Assembly: GCA_903813345.2 (NCBI GenBank)
Contig: CAIIXF020000010.1
Coordinates: 10,718,349-10,782,348 of the forward strand
Source: Owenia fusiformis
Lineage: Eukaryota > Annelida > Polychaeta > Sabellida > Oweniidae
Direction: 5' to 3'
Length of the DNA: 64,000 nucleotides
Each line of letters starts with the position of its first letter. The stretch's first letter is position 1. Below are positions 49,492 through 61,650 of the stretch, one piece after another. The position numbers and the translations under genes are program-made. A model generated the notes under the pieces. It had not been told where the DNA came from, did not search any database, and saw only the letters and a program-made list of their open reading frames with translations.

Positions 49492-52400
49492 TTCAATGAT
49501 TTTTCGTGATTTTTTTAACAACAAACTGATCTAGTTGATGCAAGCAGGTTCTTTGTGGTTATAAACTTTACGACACAACGCAATATCTTAACATCAACAG
49601 GTTCAATAACACAATATCTTCTACACCTTCTATTAACGACTGGTATCTTGAGTAAGCAGTATATTCTCGAAAGTGCGTAGAAGTGTCAGAATCAATGTTA
49701 TGACCATATGAATATAAACAAGAAATCCAGCCTCTCCGACTCTTGTGAATATAAAACTAACTTCACAGGTTTCAAGATCATTCTAAATCATATCAATGAC
49801 CTTTAATACAAATCATATACTAAAACAATATAAGTTTATATTAATGGGTAACAGATGTGATTTTAGGGTTAAGTTGATAAATCATGACAAGAATGTATTG
49901 CGTAAGTCTATGTAGCATTTGCAAAGGGAATATAGTTCAACTGAAATTCAAAGATGGCAGATGTTTATAGGTAATAACTAACTGGGTTATTCTGACTTAA
50001 CAAATCAGCTAACTGTGTTCCCTATCTGATCACTACCAAATCAGCTGATTGTGTTTATATTAAGAGTCTTACAGCATTTCTCTCCCTCTTATAATCAAGG
50101 CACATGGTGAACTATGTCGCACTCATGAGTGTTGTCTACAGGATTTGTTCTCAAGTAGGTGCAAAGTTCTCATTTTCACAAGTCAGACAAGTGGGTGCAT
50201 TTAGATTTTCAGGTGGGTGCAAGCCTGTTTTTAAAATCTCAGGTGGGGAGATTGCTAATATTTATAAATTTGAATGGCTGAGCTCAAACTTCTACAATAT
50301 CATGATTATATGATTATTATATTGGATAAGATTCCATATTGCTAAATGCAGATTTTAAGATAAGAATCTGAAAATGATGATGAGGATGTAATGATGATGT
50401 AGATCATCAACTTCAGTTAGAGTCATTCTAAGTGAAGCGGTTTTCTTTTGCATAGCGAAACTTTTGGAATCAAGATTCAACTTTGTTTAGCTGAAATTGG
50501 AGGTTTATCGAAAACGAAAGAATTGCGGCAACCATCTTGAATGAAGCTAACTGCAGTTAGTCATCCAGCTGTGGAACAGTGAAGGACAACCAAGAAAACT
50601 GGAAATTAATCCATCAAACAGTATGCCTGAAAACATGTATATTTATACATTCTTTACACAAAACTGAAAGACTTAGACCATGTATGGAATGTCCAAATGA
50701 GTCATATCATATACATGAAAATAAGACTTCAGATAGGAAGCCAATACTGTCTGATCATGCAGATATAAATTTAAAGGTATATTCCTTGCCAAACCACCTC
50801 TCTCCTAATATGGTAGCTATTACCATATATATACTTTCCATGTAGAGCAAAACACCATCATGGAATACCATGGCACTCTCTTCTTGCATCATAGATCGAC
50901 ATGGACACTGATATAGGGCACTTTCGATTTAGAATTGGTGGAAGCGACGGACGAATCAAATGTGTGATTTAACAACAGTGTAATAAACAATTTCTGATCG
51001 CAAGGGAAAAGGTCCTTGCAAAGTCCTAAGTATTCACTTATTTCTAACAGATCCTACAAATTACTTTATATTTTTCATATGAATGAATTCCTATAGCATT
51101 AGAAATAAACATCTTATAAAATATGGTGAATTTAATCGGTAAGAAACATGAAGAAATTAATTTTTTTTAAAGAACATCAACTTTTTTGAACTGAGGTTTA
51201 GGTCCTTAAAATTGAGTAGTGGTCCTTTAGGACCGGGAAAATTAATGTGAAGTGGTCCTGGAGAAATGTTAGTCGACAACTTTGGACTTAGTCACCGTCA
51301 GATAAAGTAAAATTTTTAATAAAATCTTGTGAATAATGCTTTATATAGTGTACATGTACTTGCAATGAGGACCACTAGATTTTATATGTTGGTCGCAAGT
51401 ATGCAACCAGGTCAAGTGCTTTCCAAAACCTCTGAGCTGAATATTCTTTTTCAATTTTGTCTATGATTTAATCCTTCAAAAAGTCTCTTCTTTTATTCTT
51501 AGCTGATAAGCACTGAAGATATTTTTGCACATAAAGTAAGGACCAGTTGTCAAGAAGTGATTTTGTGCTACTTTCCTATACTGTTATACCAAGGGCGAAC
51601 GTAATACCAGTGTGTCGGATAAGCGGTCGCCATTCGCCAAATGCCATCAGAAAATACATCTGGCGAACAGTTTTGATGGAGCACTTGCCATAGTGGCGAT
51701 CTGGGATAAAATCAGACTTAAATACCCGAAGATAATGGCATATTTCTGCCAAGGAACTCACCGAGATCGAAAATCCGGAACATCCGGATATTCCTTATTG
51801 ATCGTTCCCGAAATGTTTTCTATCATGAATTCTGATTGGCTGTGCTCTCGATTTCTTTATTCGAGAGTTCTGATTGGTCGAAGAGATCAGATGCGCATAA
51901 AAACTGCGCAGAAGCGATCACCGAAAAAATATTTTTTAACTCGGACATTTCCTTCTCCATTCATCAAAATATTGGTTTAGTATAATGTGGAAAGCACGAA
52001 ATGATAGATGTTTATCGTGATGATGCACTGAATTACAAAATGCGCCACTTTTTCCGCATTTTAGTGTAAGTAATGATGAAGTACTCTATTATCGCCCGCT
52101 GACTTCTTTCGGAAATTATTTTTTCTGTGTATTCGGTAATAATACTTGGTTATTCCTTGATATTTCTTGAACTTTGTGAAGCGGGGTGAATGGTTATATG
52201 GGGTCGGCGCTAAAAACGGCGATTACTGTTACTAAGCAATGTGTATTTTTTGTTCTTCATTAATTTTTCTTTTTTAGGATCTATAGGGCCTAAAACTTGA
52301 CTTTTATGAGGAATATCATGCTCAGTTTGCAAAAAAGAGGTTCTAAACATCAATAATTTTCTGGATGGGGAATGCTACCCCCCCCCCCCCTAGACTATAT

Positions 52401-52733
52401 CCTATTTAGTCAGTCTGTTGGATACATACTACCCCCCCCCCCCCTCCACCAGTCCATGATACATTATAATCATCATCATATTAGTACATTTTTATATTTC
52501 AGATTTTTAGTTTTTTGTGCAATAAGCCTGTGCAGTCTTGTAATTTGAAGAATTTCAGCCATGTTAATCTGAAAATAACATGGCAGAGAAACATCCAAAT
52601 ATAAGAGGCCACACACTTTATAAGCCAAACTAGAAGCAATCCAAGATATACAAATGTCATTCATGTACATTATGAATATACTTTTCCATATAATATTGCA
52701 CAATGGTCTCCCAATTTCTTATTTTTTGGTGTT
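49492..52733. other. AMPD upstream region and gene-poor spacer
   Basis: 49492-49800 is the presumed AMPD promoter and 5' UTR; no TATA box is evident. 50000-52700 contains a reversed GGTGGGTGCA minisatellite (50150-50250), poly-C runs at ~52378 and ~52432, and otherwise unrecognised sequence. A 122-codon frame at 51612-51980 has no family signature. Confidence 0.6.
52488..52700 (+). repeat. Dispersed repeat (AATAACATGGCAGAGAA), copy 1
   Basis: TTTCAGCCATGTTAAT, AATAACATGGCAGAGAAACA, AATATAAGAGGCCACA are shared with 59147-59335. Family unknown. Confidence 0.75.
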
Positions 52734-53300
52734 ACTAAATACCACCTAGGTGTCCCCTTGGGCACCTGGATTTCTAATTCCATTTAAAACCACGTACACA
52801 TTTTAAATATAGTATTATCTCCTTTGTCATATTAACTTGACATTAATAGGCTTGAAATAATTATTTGTAGTCGAGAATATAGCAAAGAAGATTCGAAAAT
52901 AAAATGTTAAAAGTTTTATTGTGTTAGAAAAATGGGCACCTGGAAAATTTTGCTCATATGTATGGTTACTTATTTGTAGTAATAAAACACCATTTATGCT
53001 AAAGTGTGCATTTATATTTGAAATATATATATTGTTCTTGTCTATGTCTATGTCGATAATCTGCAAAAGGCTAATAAGCCCATATAAAGCAGATATATAA
53101 TTTAACAGTGATAGAATTTGAATAGAATATAATTTAAAACCTTAACATTTAAAAATAGATCTATGGTTTGCGAAATACCCTGGGGTGACTGTCAGGCTAC
53201 CGCGTTGACATCACCCCTCTTTACCAGTAGTGCAGGCTTGTTGCTGTGCACTTGGGACCTTTTACATTAAAACATAGATCTATATTAAAAACACACCTAT

Positions 53301-54238
53301 TTAATTGCAGTTATTGACATAGGCATAGTATGATGATTTAAAACTACTTAGACTGTCACAGTCTAAGATGTCACCAGGTAGAGTGTTCCATTTAGCTATT
53401 GTCCTAGGGAAATAGCTAAATTTGTATGCATCCGTTCTAGTTGATGGTTGTATGAACTTAGAAGGATGATACAGCCTAGTGTTGGTATTGATCTGTTGGC
53501 GGAAGTATGGAGGCACGTCGATGGCTGCAAGGTTTTGCTTTCCTTTGTAGAAAAGGAAAACTCTAGCAGCCTCTCGACGCTCCTTCAGTGGCTCCCACTG
53601 TAGGTCTTGAAGAGCTTTGGTGACGCAGCCTGGTTCCCTTGAATGACATTTGGTTACAAACCTGGCTGCTCTTCTCTGTACCTGTTCCAACATATCAATA
53701 TCTTTTTGTCGGTATGGGTCCCATGCCGAACTGGCATACTCTAAATTAGGCCGGACAAGTGACTTATACGCCTGAGCCTTCACTTTTTCAGGGCATTGAT
53801 GGAGGTTGCGCCTGAGAAATCCAAGCACCTTATTGGCTTTGGATACAATAGTTTGAATATGTGTAGTCCAGCGTAAGTTGTTTGTGATGTCAATACCTAG
53901 GTATGGGATGTGTGTTACCGACTTAAGGTTTTCCCCTAGCATGGTGTAATTGTGAATGATAGGGGATTTACCTTTGTGAATATTAAGCACATAGCATTTT
54001 GATGGATGGAATTTCATTTGCCATGTTGATGCCCAGGAGACCAGTTTATCTAGATTCTCCTGTAGTGTTAATGCATCTTGCTTGCTTTCGACTGTCATGA
54101 ATAAAAGGCTGTCGTCAGCAAATAGTTTAAGGCTTAAGTTGCTAAAATAGTGACTTTGTAGCATTTCATAGTGAGCAAATAATGAAATGTTATTCTTACA
54201 AATGACTTTTTTGACATCGATCAAAATTTTCAAGACAA
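53301..54238 (-). mobile_element. Non-LTR retrotransposon fragment, reverse transcriptase C-terminal part
   Basis: Open frame with LKLFADDSLLFM (catalytic FADD), WQMKFHPSKCYVLNI, HIPYLGIDITNNLRW, LVRPNLEYASSAWDPYRQKD and LEQVQRRAARFVTKCHSREP, the usual order in Jockey/CR1-type LINE reverse transcriptases. The endonuclease and N-terminal RT are missing. The formal ATG of the frame (54266) comes from the adjoining MITE TIR and is not native. The frame has no stop from FADD to its end, so the copy is young or the frame was kept by chance. Confidence 0.9.
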
Positions 54239-54514
54239 TTAGGGCGAAGGGGTGTAACGTCGACATCGTTTTGGGGTAACTTCGACATGTGGGGTAACTT
54301 CGACACCTTGTTGTTTATTTGCTCTAATTTCCGATCTAGGGGAAAGCCATGTTTTTTTTCTCGCATGAATCGAGATCTCGCGAGATTTTAATTTTTCCAG
54401 AAATCAAACATGGCGGAAAACGGAAATTCTACTTCTAATACGTAAGTGTCGAAGTTACCCCGTCCATTATGTCGACATTACCCCACACGTCGACATTACA
54501 CCCCTTCGCCCTAA
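54239..54514. mobile_element. 276-bp MITE with TIR TTAGGGCGAAGGGGTG
   Basis: Begins TTAGGGCGAAGGGGTGTAAC and ends with its reverse complement. Subterminal GGGGTAACTTCGACA motifs are repeated on the left and mirrored (GTCGAAGTTACCCC) on the right. It carries no coding capacity and abuts the truncated LINE, so it probably inserted into it. Confidence 0.85.
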
Positions 54515-54681
54515 AGATATCATAAACAAACAGAAATATTTACACAAGTTCCATGTAAATACTTTATTATGTACCATATTAACACTTGGAAAAATGTTAT
54601 CTTGAAATAAAGTAGTAAAATATGCCAGTAAGGCATTTCAATGGGGACACCTAGGTGTGGGGCACCTAGGTGGTATTTAGT

Positions 54682-56835
54682 ACAACCCTTATTTTTGCCG
54701 TTCTACTTACGAAATGAAGCAGTGAAATGGACTCTAAATAAATGATGAAGATTGATTGTGATCACTGTGCAAAGATCTTTAAATGGACTGAGCATATGTA
54801 TATATCCAAAGCCGTCTTTCTAGAGACGGGTTTGTGCAAGTTAAGTAAGACTATGCTTAGCTAATACTCACCAGCTTTTTTATTTGCAGACGTCGAAGTG
54901 TCCAACTTTTTAGAGACGTCAATTTTAGCCAATTTACACGGACTTCCAGACATATTGGTATGCTTGTTTCCAAATTAATTACTAACACATCAACTTAAAC
55001 GCATGCAATATTTGATTTCGTTGGAGTCTTGGTTCTATTTTAGAATAAATGTCAGAATCAATATTTTTTAATCGGCGGCCATTTCTTGTTTTTCTTTGTA
55101 TAGTCTCAAACCAAATGGTTTCATGAGTAATCATTATTACCTTTTCAAAAACACTGAACGAAAATCGAAGCAAAACCCGGGAATATATTACAACATCATC
55201 ATAACTGAGACCAGGCATGAGAATAGGCACTTAAAAAGGAAACACAAGTGCTGGATTATATGAAAGGCAACTCTCCTCTTAATGGCCGTAAATGACATCA
55301 ATTGGATGGGCCACAGGTTTTTAAGAAACTCATATAAGGCTCGCATTGTTAGAAACCATGATGTTTTATCTCACAACGAAAGAAGGAATGTATCTGTAAT
55401 ACTGTGTGATATAAGGGAGCTTCAAACAAAGTAAGCTTTACACATTATGGACAAATAATAGGGAGTTTAAGCTTGCAATGTTTTTCACAACGTGAACGGA
55501 AAATATTTAAGCGATGCATTTGTATGGGCAATTGGTCATACATATAGGACATAGATTGACGTTTCGATTTTATATGCAAGCTAAACTCCATAACGATGCA
55601 AATTCTAAGAATTTGTAGGTTCTGCCTGATCATTTGTATTTGATGAAACATAGATTTGCCCATATGAGTATTTATTCAATCTCAACTCATGATTGATGAC
55701 CCATTTAGCAAAATGACTATTAATTCCTTAATCCACATATTTACCCTCTTGGTGGCTATTTTGATAATATACTAGGTCAAATTGCAATAACTATGGATAG
55801 AAATCCAATGCAAGGTGACCTGGCCTCTAAAAATGTAACTTTTGGGAATTTATATGTGACAAATGACAATTTTGAAACTTTAAAAGTGACAAACGGGGGA
55901 CAAACGAGACCTCACTCCCCCTCTTGGAGAGCCCTCATGCACAGACTCATATGTTGTTAAAAGTGATACATTGTATTTTGATAATGATTCAATTGCAATC
56001 CTGTAATCAGTATGGACTCCTTTTATCAGGATTGCCTCAGGTGAACAGTAATTTTCAGCAATTATTGACAAATAAATGGGTGATTCTATAGGCTCACAAT
56101 GGGATGTCAAAAACATCAGACTTTAATTTTGTACTTTTAGGAAATTAATACTGTACTAATGTAGCCCAATTTCAATATATATAGGGTTAACATTTTGCTC
56201 ATAAGCTTCTATCCTTATCAATTTGAGGGTTGCAGGAACAGAAGCAAGTCATTAATTAAATTAAGATATTTACCAGAAATAGAGACTAAATTTGTCTTAA
56301 ATAAGATGCCCATGTTGCTGTTGAAAATCAAAATCCCGCACTATTTTGACATTTAACAGTTTAAGAAGCACTTTGATAAACAGTTTTGAACTGGATTGAA
56401 TCCTGTTCAAACTTCCAGATTCAGTAGAGTATGTTATGATACCCATCTATATAGTGAAATGACATTAACCAATATTTTGAGATTTTGAGATAAATTTAGT
56501 CTCAATTCCTCCCATTCAATCATCTCCTTTTGATCTCTAATAGTATATATAAAATAAAGAACATGATTTATGTTTTCTTATTTATTAAAACACTTCTGTT
56601 ACTACTACATGTGAAGCATGCACAATGTCCCGAGAATAACCCTACATATTAATGAAAACAAGAGTCTGATCATTCCTACATTGCGCTCAATCTAACACAG
56701 TATATTGTACTCAAATTTTGGCAACCTCTTTGTTGAACTGGTTTCACAATCACTGAACATCGTATATAAATTAGTGTCTATTTGTATGCTATATTACATA
56801 AGTCTGTAGCTAGAATTTTCCTAAATTGTTGTATG
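54682..56835. other. Spacer between the TIR composite and ATP5PF
   Basis: Mostly AT-rich with nothing recognised, apart from two short exon-like frames at 54742-54958 described in the findings and the ATP5PF 3' UTR and poly(A) region near 56578-56835. Confidence 0.55.
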
Positions 56836-58603
56836 TTACATCTCAAAGTATGGTTTGTTAGGGTCATCTGCCTCAGATTCAGAGCTTGTAAGGTTGACAA
56901 GGGGGGTAACATGGGCATCAGCACTCTCCTTTGACACCTCAATTCCTGGGGGCTCCAGAGGGAGATCTGTAACAAATGCATCATAAATATAATCAATAAG
57001 GGATGAAACCTGAAAAAGTGTTCATTATGAAATACCCTCCAAAATCAAAATGTAAGGAGCCATCATAAAATTCTTTTAGTTGTGAATATTTCGAGTGAAA
57101 TCTCTGATATCTGGTATCACTTGTATATAGTAGGGTAGGGCCGTGCCATTTGACCAAAATCGGTCCAAACCTCAAACTGTTGCTTGAATACCGTTATATG
57201 GAACTTTCATATCATATTCCGAAGGGTTTCAGAACAAACATCAGAACTGTGTTAAATATATATGTGTATTAGTCACAAAAATATAATAAATAGCGATGAA
57301 ATCAAGTTTTCTTTTGATTCGAGAGTATGACCTTCATTTTTCACTGGAAGTAGGAACGAGTCATGTTGCGTGTACATTTCATATATATATTTTCGTGTGC
57401 CATCTAGATAAAAGATCAGTAGTTATTAAGTTTACTTTGGAGTTTTACTTCCCATCGATCAAAACAAATATAAAATGATGTGCAAATTATGCCAAGACAC
57501 TGTCGTATCAACTTATCAAGCAGGTTCGTTTCTTTTTGTTTCATTACGTTTGTGGTTCGAAAAGGGTTCTGAAAGTTCTAATTCTGTGAGAAAAAGTTCC
57601 TATTCCAAACCGTCCAAACTGATTCCTGACCAGCCCTAGTGTATAGCCACAGTAAATTTTTCATGTGAAACATATCTTTTTTTGTTTTTATAAATGGTAG
57701 CATATTATTTACTGATTTCAGAAATAAAAAATAGAGAAGTGTTTGATAGCTTTGGTAACTTTATTTTCTTATTATTATTTCATATTACTACATTCCAGGA
57801 AAAAAAAGCTTATTAAATAAAATCCATGAAATAGAAAACAATGCACAAACATTTTATACCATCTTACCTTGAAAGTTTAAGGCTGGGAATTTAGTCATAT
57901 CTTGACCCTTGGCATTGTAAACTCTGTCTATTTTTGCTAACTGTTCATCTAGTTGCTTCTCTACATCTGGGGAGGCTCCTACCAGTTTACCTCCAGCTGC
58001 CCTATAATACAGAGTAATAATAAAAAAAATTCAAAAAAGATCCATGAAATCTAATCAATTTATTTTGTATATCCTAGTTTCCTAATATCTATATTATTAA
58101 AGAATAAGCACACAAATATTACAAAAACTGGAATAAAGAACTTTTGGGATTATTGAAAAAAAAATGGAGTGATATGCATCCAAAATATTTTAAATTGAAC
58201 AATTTTAAGAAAGGTTGCTTCTGCCGTCAAAGAAATTTTGATTCTTTTTACCAACCTTCAACATATTCTGAATATATACATACATATTCTACCAAACCAA
58301 CTATAGTCAATTGTGTAGTTTATATTCAAAATATATATCATGTTACAGATAGGTTTGTTTGAAATGTTTCTGATGTGTGTAACTGATCATGACATGGCTC
58401 AATAGTTTATAGCAAATTAACTAGTAAACTTACTTGCTCTGTTTTGAATAGTCTCTAACTTTTTCTAAGAATAATTGTTGAATAGGATCTAGGTTGGCCT
58501 GTGCTTTTTGTGTGACGACAGCGCTGACTCCCAGATTTCGTGAAAACTGAGTTCGCACACACTGCCCAGCCTGGCTGACCTTCAATAAAACCCTAGTCAG
58601 CAT
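56836..58603 (-). CDS. ATP5PF: ATP synthase peripheral-stalk coupling factor 6, mitochondrial
   Basis: Exons 58603-58434, 58001-57868 and 56966-56836 (TAA) join in phase to give 144 aa. The N-terminus (MLTRVLLKVSQAGQCVRTQF) is basic, lacks acid residues and looks like a mitochondrial presequence. The mature part has the F6 signature LDPIQQLFLEKVRDY, then DVEKQLDEQLAKIDRVY and DMTKFPALNF. The last exon adds about 43 mostly acidic residues (LPLEPPGIEVSKESA ... PYFEM), making the C-terminus longer than in vertebrates. The first coding exon begins at acceptor 58612, eight bases before the ATG, so a non-coding first exon must lie upstream, probably near 59.96 kb. AATAAA on this strand near 56578-56584 is a likely poly(A) signal. 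F6 links the peripheral stalk to F1. Confidence 0.93.
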
Positions 58604-58837
58604 TCTGAAATCTACAAACAAAAAACAAATTGTAAGTATTCAAGTTATTGATCACGCAATCACACTTTTTACTTTACAGCTAAAGCTGTCTTATCCAAAC
58701 ACCCCTGGGACTTCTTCAGATAAGCAGGTGTTCATATTTCAAGGTTTAAAAACATGCATTCCAGAGGGATTTAACAAATTTAGGACTAAGTTAAAGTGTT
58801 CATTTTGAAAGGTGTCTATATTACAGAGGTGTTAAGG

Positions 58838-58905
58838 TATAAACATGCAAAGTATCACCACATCCTGTTATCTGTTACATTTGTTACAGACACCGAACAA
58901 CAACA
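58838..58905 (-). repeat. TGTCACCAC dispersed repeat fragment upstream of ATP5PF coding exon 1
   Basis: ACATGCAAAGTATCACCACA, TGTTACATTTGTTACAGACA and CCGAACAACAAC match one half of the family in minus orientation. It lies in the presumed first ATP5PF intron. Confidence 0.65.
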
Positions 58906-59146
58906 TTATAACTAAATTCAAAGTTTGAATTTTTTTTTAGCTTATAAGACCCAAAAACATATTCATATACGGCAGAATATTTAACATACAGGGATTTATG
59001 ATTCGCGTAAGGCTGCAACACAGTGGAAGTCTAATAGACAAAGCCCCGAATGTAAATATGTGCCAAATTCTCATACATTATAAAAAAGCAATCAAATGAC
59101 TATATTGAAACAGTATATGAAAAAATGGAAACATATTTACAAGTCC

Positions 59147-59335
59147 TAACTTTTGTATATTTCAGATAGTTGATAATGCACTGCAAAGCTGTGGCCTTTT
59201 ATAATTTAGGGAGTTTCAGCCATGTTAATTTTTTCCCAAAATAACATGGCAGAGAAGCATCAAAATATAAGAGGCCACAGATATTGTAGTTAAACTAAAT
59301 ATACAAAAGTTATAACATGTATAAATGTTTCTATT
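59147..59335 (+). repeat. Dispersed repeat (AATAACATGGCAGAGAA), copy 2
   Basis: Same order and spacing of motifs as the copy at 52488-52700. It lies between ATP5PF and its presumed first exon. Confidence 0.75.
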
Positions 59336-59883
59336 TTTACATATTCTGTTTCAATATGGTCCTTTACTTGCTTATTTTTTAGATTCAAAGTAGTTCCAAA
59401 CATTTAAAATTTTACTGTAATCACAAAGACAATTTATAGGGATACTCGAATGACTGTAGTCCAGGAACCGGAAAAAGCCTGGGCCTGCCAAACATAGATG
59501 CCGACAAGATTATTTTGTAGTAGGATCAGTAGCTCAATAAATATTCCACAAGATGAGACACCTACTCTTGCTCTGGGGCACTTGTCTGTCTAAATATCAT
59601 TGTAACTCTGACGTCACATTTATGAATTCATGAAAGCACCATTCAGATTTGGACAGACAAGAGCAGCACGCCGATAAAATACCACTATTTTGGTCTCTTA
59701 TCAACGCAGGGTGGCTTGTATACCATTCATTAGTAATAATAAGAAAGATAAAGAATAACAAGATGCTTCGAATGAGGTACAGGCATGTCAACTTGGGAAC
59801 ACCTAACATGAGTGACTTACAAATGTTGAACACCGGGGTAGATCTATTCGAAAAAAATTCGTGACATACAAAGTATCCGCATG

Positions 59884-60711
59884 TACTATTTTTTTCAAGG
59901 CCTGTCTGCGTCGCTAACATGCTAAATATAAGAGTTAGCTGACGTTTGGGAGTCTGACTTACCTTCTAAAGGTTAGAACCCGAATCTTAATGAAACTATA
60001 TCACCTTTGTTGCGTCGATGATGATGCATAATAGCATTTGATAGAAATTAGCGTAAATGCTTTTCCGACTTTTTCATTTTTCATCAATGTTGACCTCCGG
60101 GAAGGCGTTGTAGTTATCACGAAATAACGCATTGACCCTTGAACTTTACTTTGTTGACGTGTCAACCAAGCATGTCTGGTGTGAAAATTAAAAGAATATT
60201 AAGCAATGTTCTACATCCGCCAAGCTAAGTGAAGTAGTCAATATTAAAAATTACCAATTTCAAGTGAAGTACGCAACGAACGAAACTGCGTGATCTACAC
60301 TCCCACTATTGGTCTGAATGAAATGCTACGTAGAAATATGAGCCGTCTGCTGTATTAGTCGATTAATAGAGAAAGACCTGTTGGTGATGCTTTATAATTT
60401 AGACCAAAACATTGAAGAACAAACGAACCTGTAAATCGTGAAAACAACGAACAAATATTCGGTTTTCACATATGTTCGGTAATTTTTCGTATTGAAACTT
60501 CCGGAACTTACAAGGAAATCATTCATTTTCTCGATCCATGATTTACCTCTTGGATGTTGTGGCAAATGCTCCATGGTTGACGGAACAAAGGTGATATGGT
60601 TTCATTAAGATTCGGGTTCTAACCTTTAGAAGGTAAGTCAGACTCCCAAACGTCAGCTAACTCTTATATTTAGCATGTTAGCGACGCAGACAGGCCTTGA
60701 AAAAAATAGTA
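59884..60711. repeat. Inverted duplication around the ATP5PF 5' region
   Basis: ~135-bp arms (59884-60018 and 60577-60711) with about one mismatch and a 558-bp spacer. Each arm contains TAACCTTTAGAAG then GTAAGTCAGACTC, a donor pointing away from the spacer. Confidence 0.85.
59962..60150 (-). promoter_or_regulatory. ATP5PF: Probable ATP5PF non-coding first exon and promoter side
   Basis: On the minus strand the sequence reads CTAACCTTTAGAAG followed by GTAAGTCAGACT, a strong donor at about 59962. It could splice to the ATP5PF acceptor at 58612. It lies in the left arm of an inverted repeat whose right arm has the same donor facing the other way. The 5' boundary is a guess. Confidence 0.4.
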
Positions 60712-60904
60712 AAGTCTGAACGAAATGCAGGAATGTGGAATATTTATTGAGCTTCTGATTCTCCTACAAATCGGAATTTTGCTGACATCTATGCTGCCAA
60801 AGTCCAAAATTTCAAGATCTTGAAGTTGAAACTTGAAGATCAGGTGGACAGCAGTAGTCATATAAATCCGACCGTTGTATGCTGTTCTTCGATATTCCTT
60901 GTTC

Positions 60905-61650
60905 TTATTTGGATATTTATTTTTTATCATTTTCTTTGCATACACCGTCGTAGATATTATATGGAACAAATTGCGGTAAACGCTTTTCTGGCCTGTCTCG
61001 GTAACCATAGTTACCATACTAACCAAAGTCACACAAATTATCGAGTAATTATTTAGTTCCAACATTAAAGTGTTAAATCTTACCTTAGACATGTAAAACG
61101 CTTGATAATTGACGAAATATGATCAATTGAATTATATTTTCATTATCGCCCGCCATGTTGCTGAATGCTGTTTCCGGTAGTCTAAATGTAAAACATGTAT
61201 CGAAACGGAATCATAATTATTTATTACACAGAGATCGATTCCAAAGCCGTTCTCTTACTTTTCTCATTTTGAAACAATAACTTTTCCAAATAACTTCCCT
61301 TCTTAACGACACTGCTTCCCTTTCAACTGAATCTTCGTGTAACAAGTACTTATGATTTCGTTTGATATAGTTTTACATCTAGACTCAGATTAACCCGGAA
61401 GTGACCTTGGCATGGCAAAATGAAAAAATTTTAAAATTCAAGCGGCATGCTTATATTTCTTCAATTACCAAGCGTTTTACGTGTCTAAGGTAAGATTAAA
61501 TACTTTATAGTTGAAGCAAAGACATTTATTTATCATTTGTGTGAATTTGGTTGGGTAGACAGGCCAGGAAAGCATTTCCCGCAATTTAGATGCGCGGAGT
61601 GTGTATGACCCTTGTATGCAAGAAAATAAGAAAAAATAAATATCCAAATC
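60905..61650. repeat. Second, older inverted duplication with outward donors
   Basis: Arms ~60905-61120 and ~61465-61650, clearly diverged. They share CAAGCGTTTTAC(A/G)TGTCTAAG then GTAAGATT, and AATAAATATCCAAAT. The left arm reads ATGTCTAAG before the donor on the minus strand; the right arm has GTG instead. The spacer holds an ETS-type CCGGAAGT at ~61395 and TTTCCGG near 61170. Confidence 0.75.

Larger units (their letters stand above)
52734..54681. mobile_element. Composite TIR element ACTAAATACCACCTAGGTG, ~1.95 kb
   Basis: The left end ACTAAATACCACCTAGGTG at 52734 is the exact inverse of CACCTAGGTGGTATTTAGT ending at 54681. GGGCACCTGG-like motifs recur inside near both ends. The element encloses the LINE fragment and the 276-bp MITE. 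No transposase is visible. Confidence 0.7.

Noticed and set aside
51612-51980. 122-codon plus-strand frame
   Set aside because: No recognisable domain, no splice or promoter context, and frames overlap on the other strand. It could be a repeat remnant.
53301-54266. A complete 321-aa host gene
   Set aside because: It is a truncated LINE reverse transcriptase. Its ATG and first residues come from the adjacent MITE end.
59597-59920. 107-codon minus-strand frame starting MLATQTGLEKNS
   Set aside because: The start comes from the inverted-repeat arm and would lie just inside the presumed first ATP5PF intron. The rest is hydrophobic AT-rich translation without a family.
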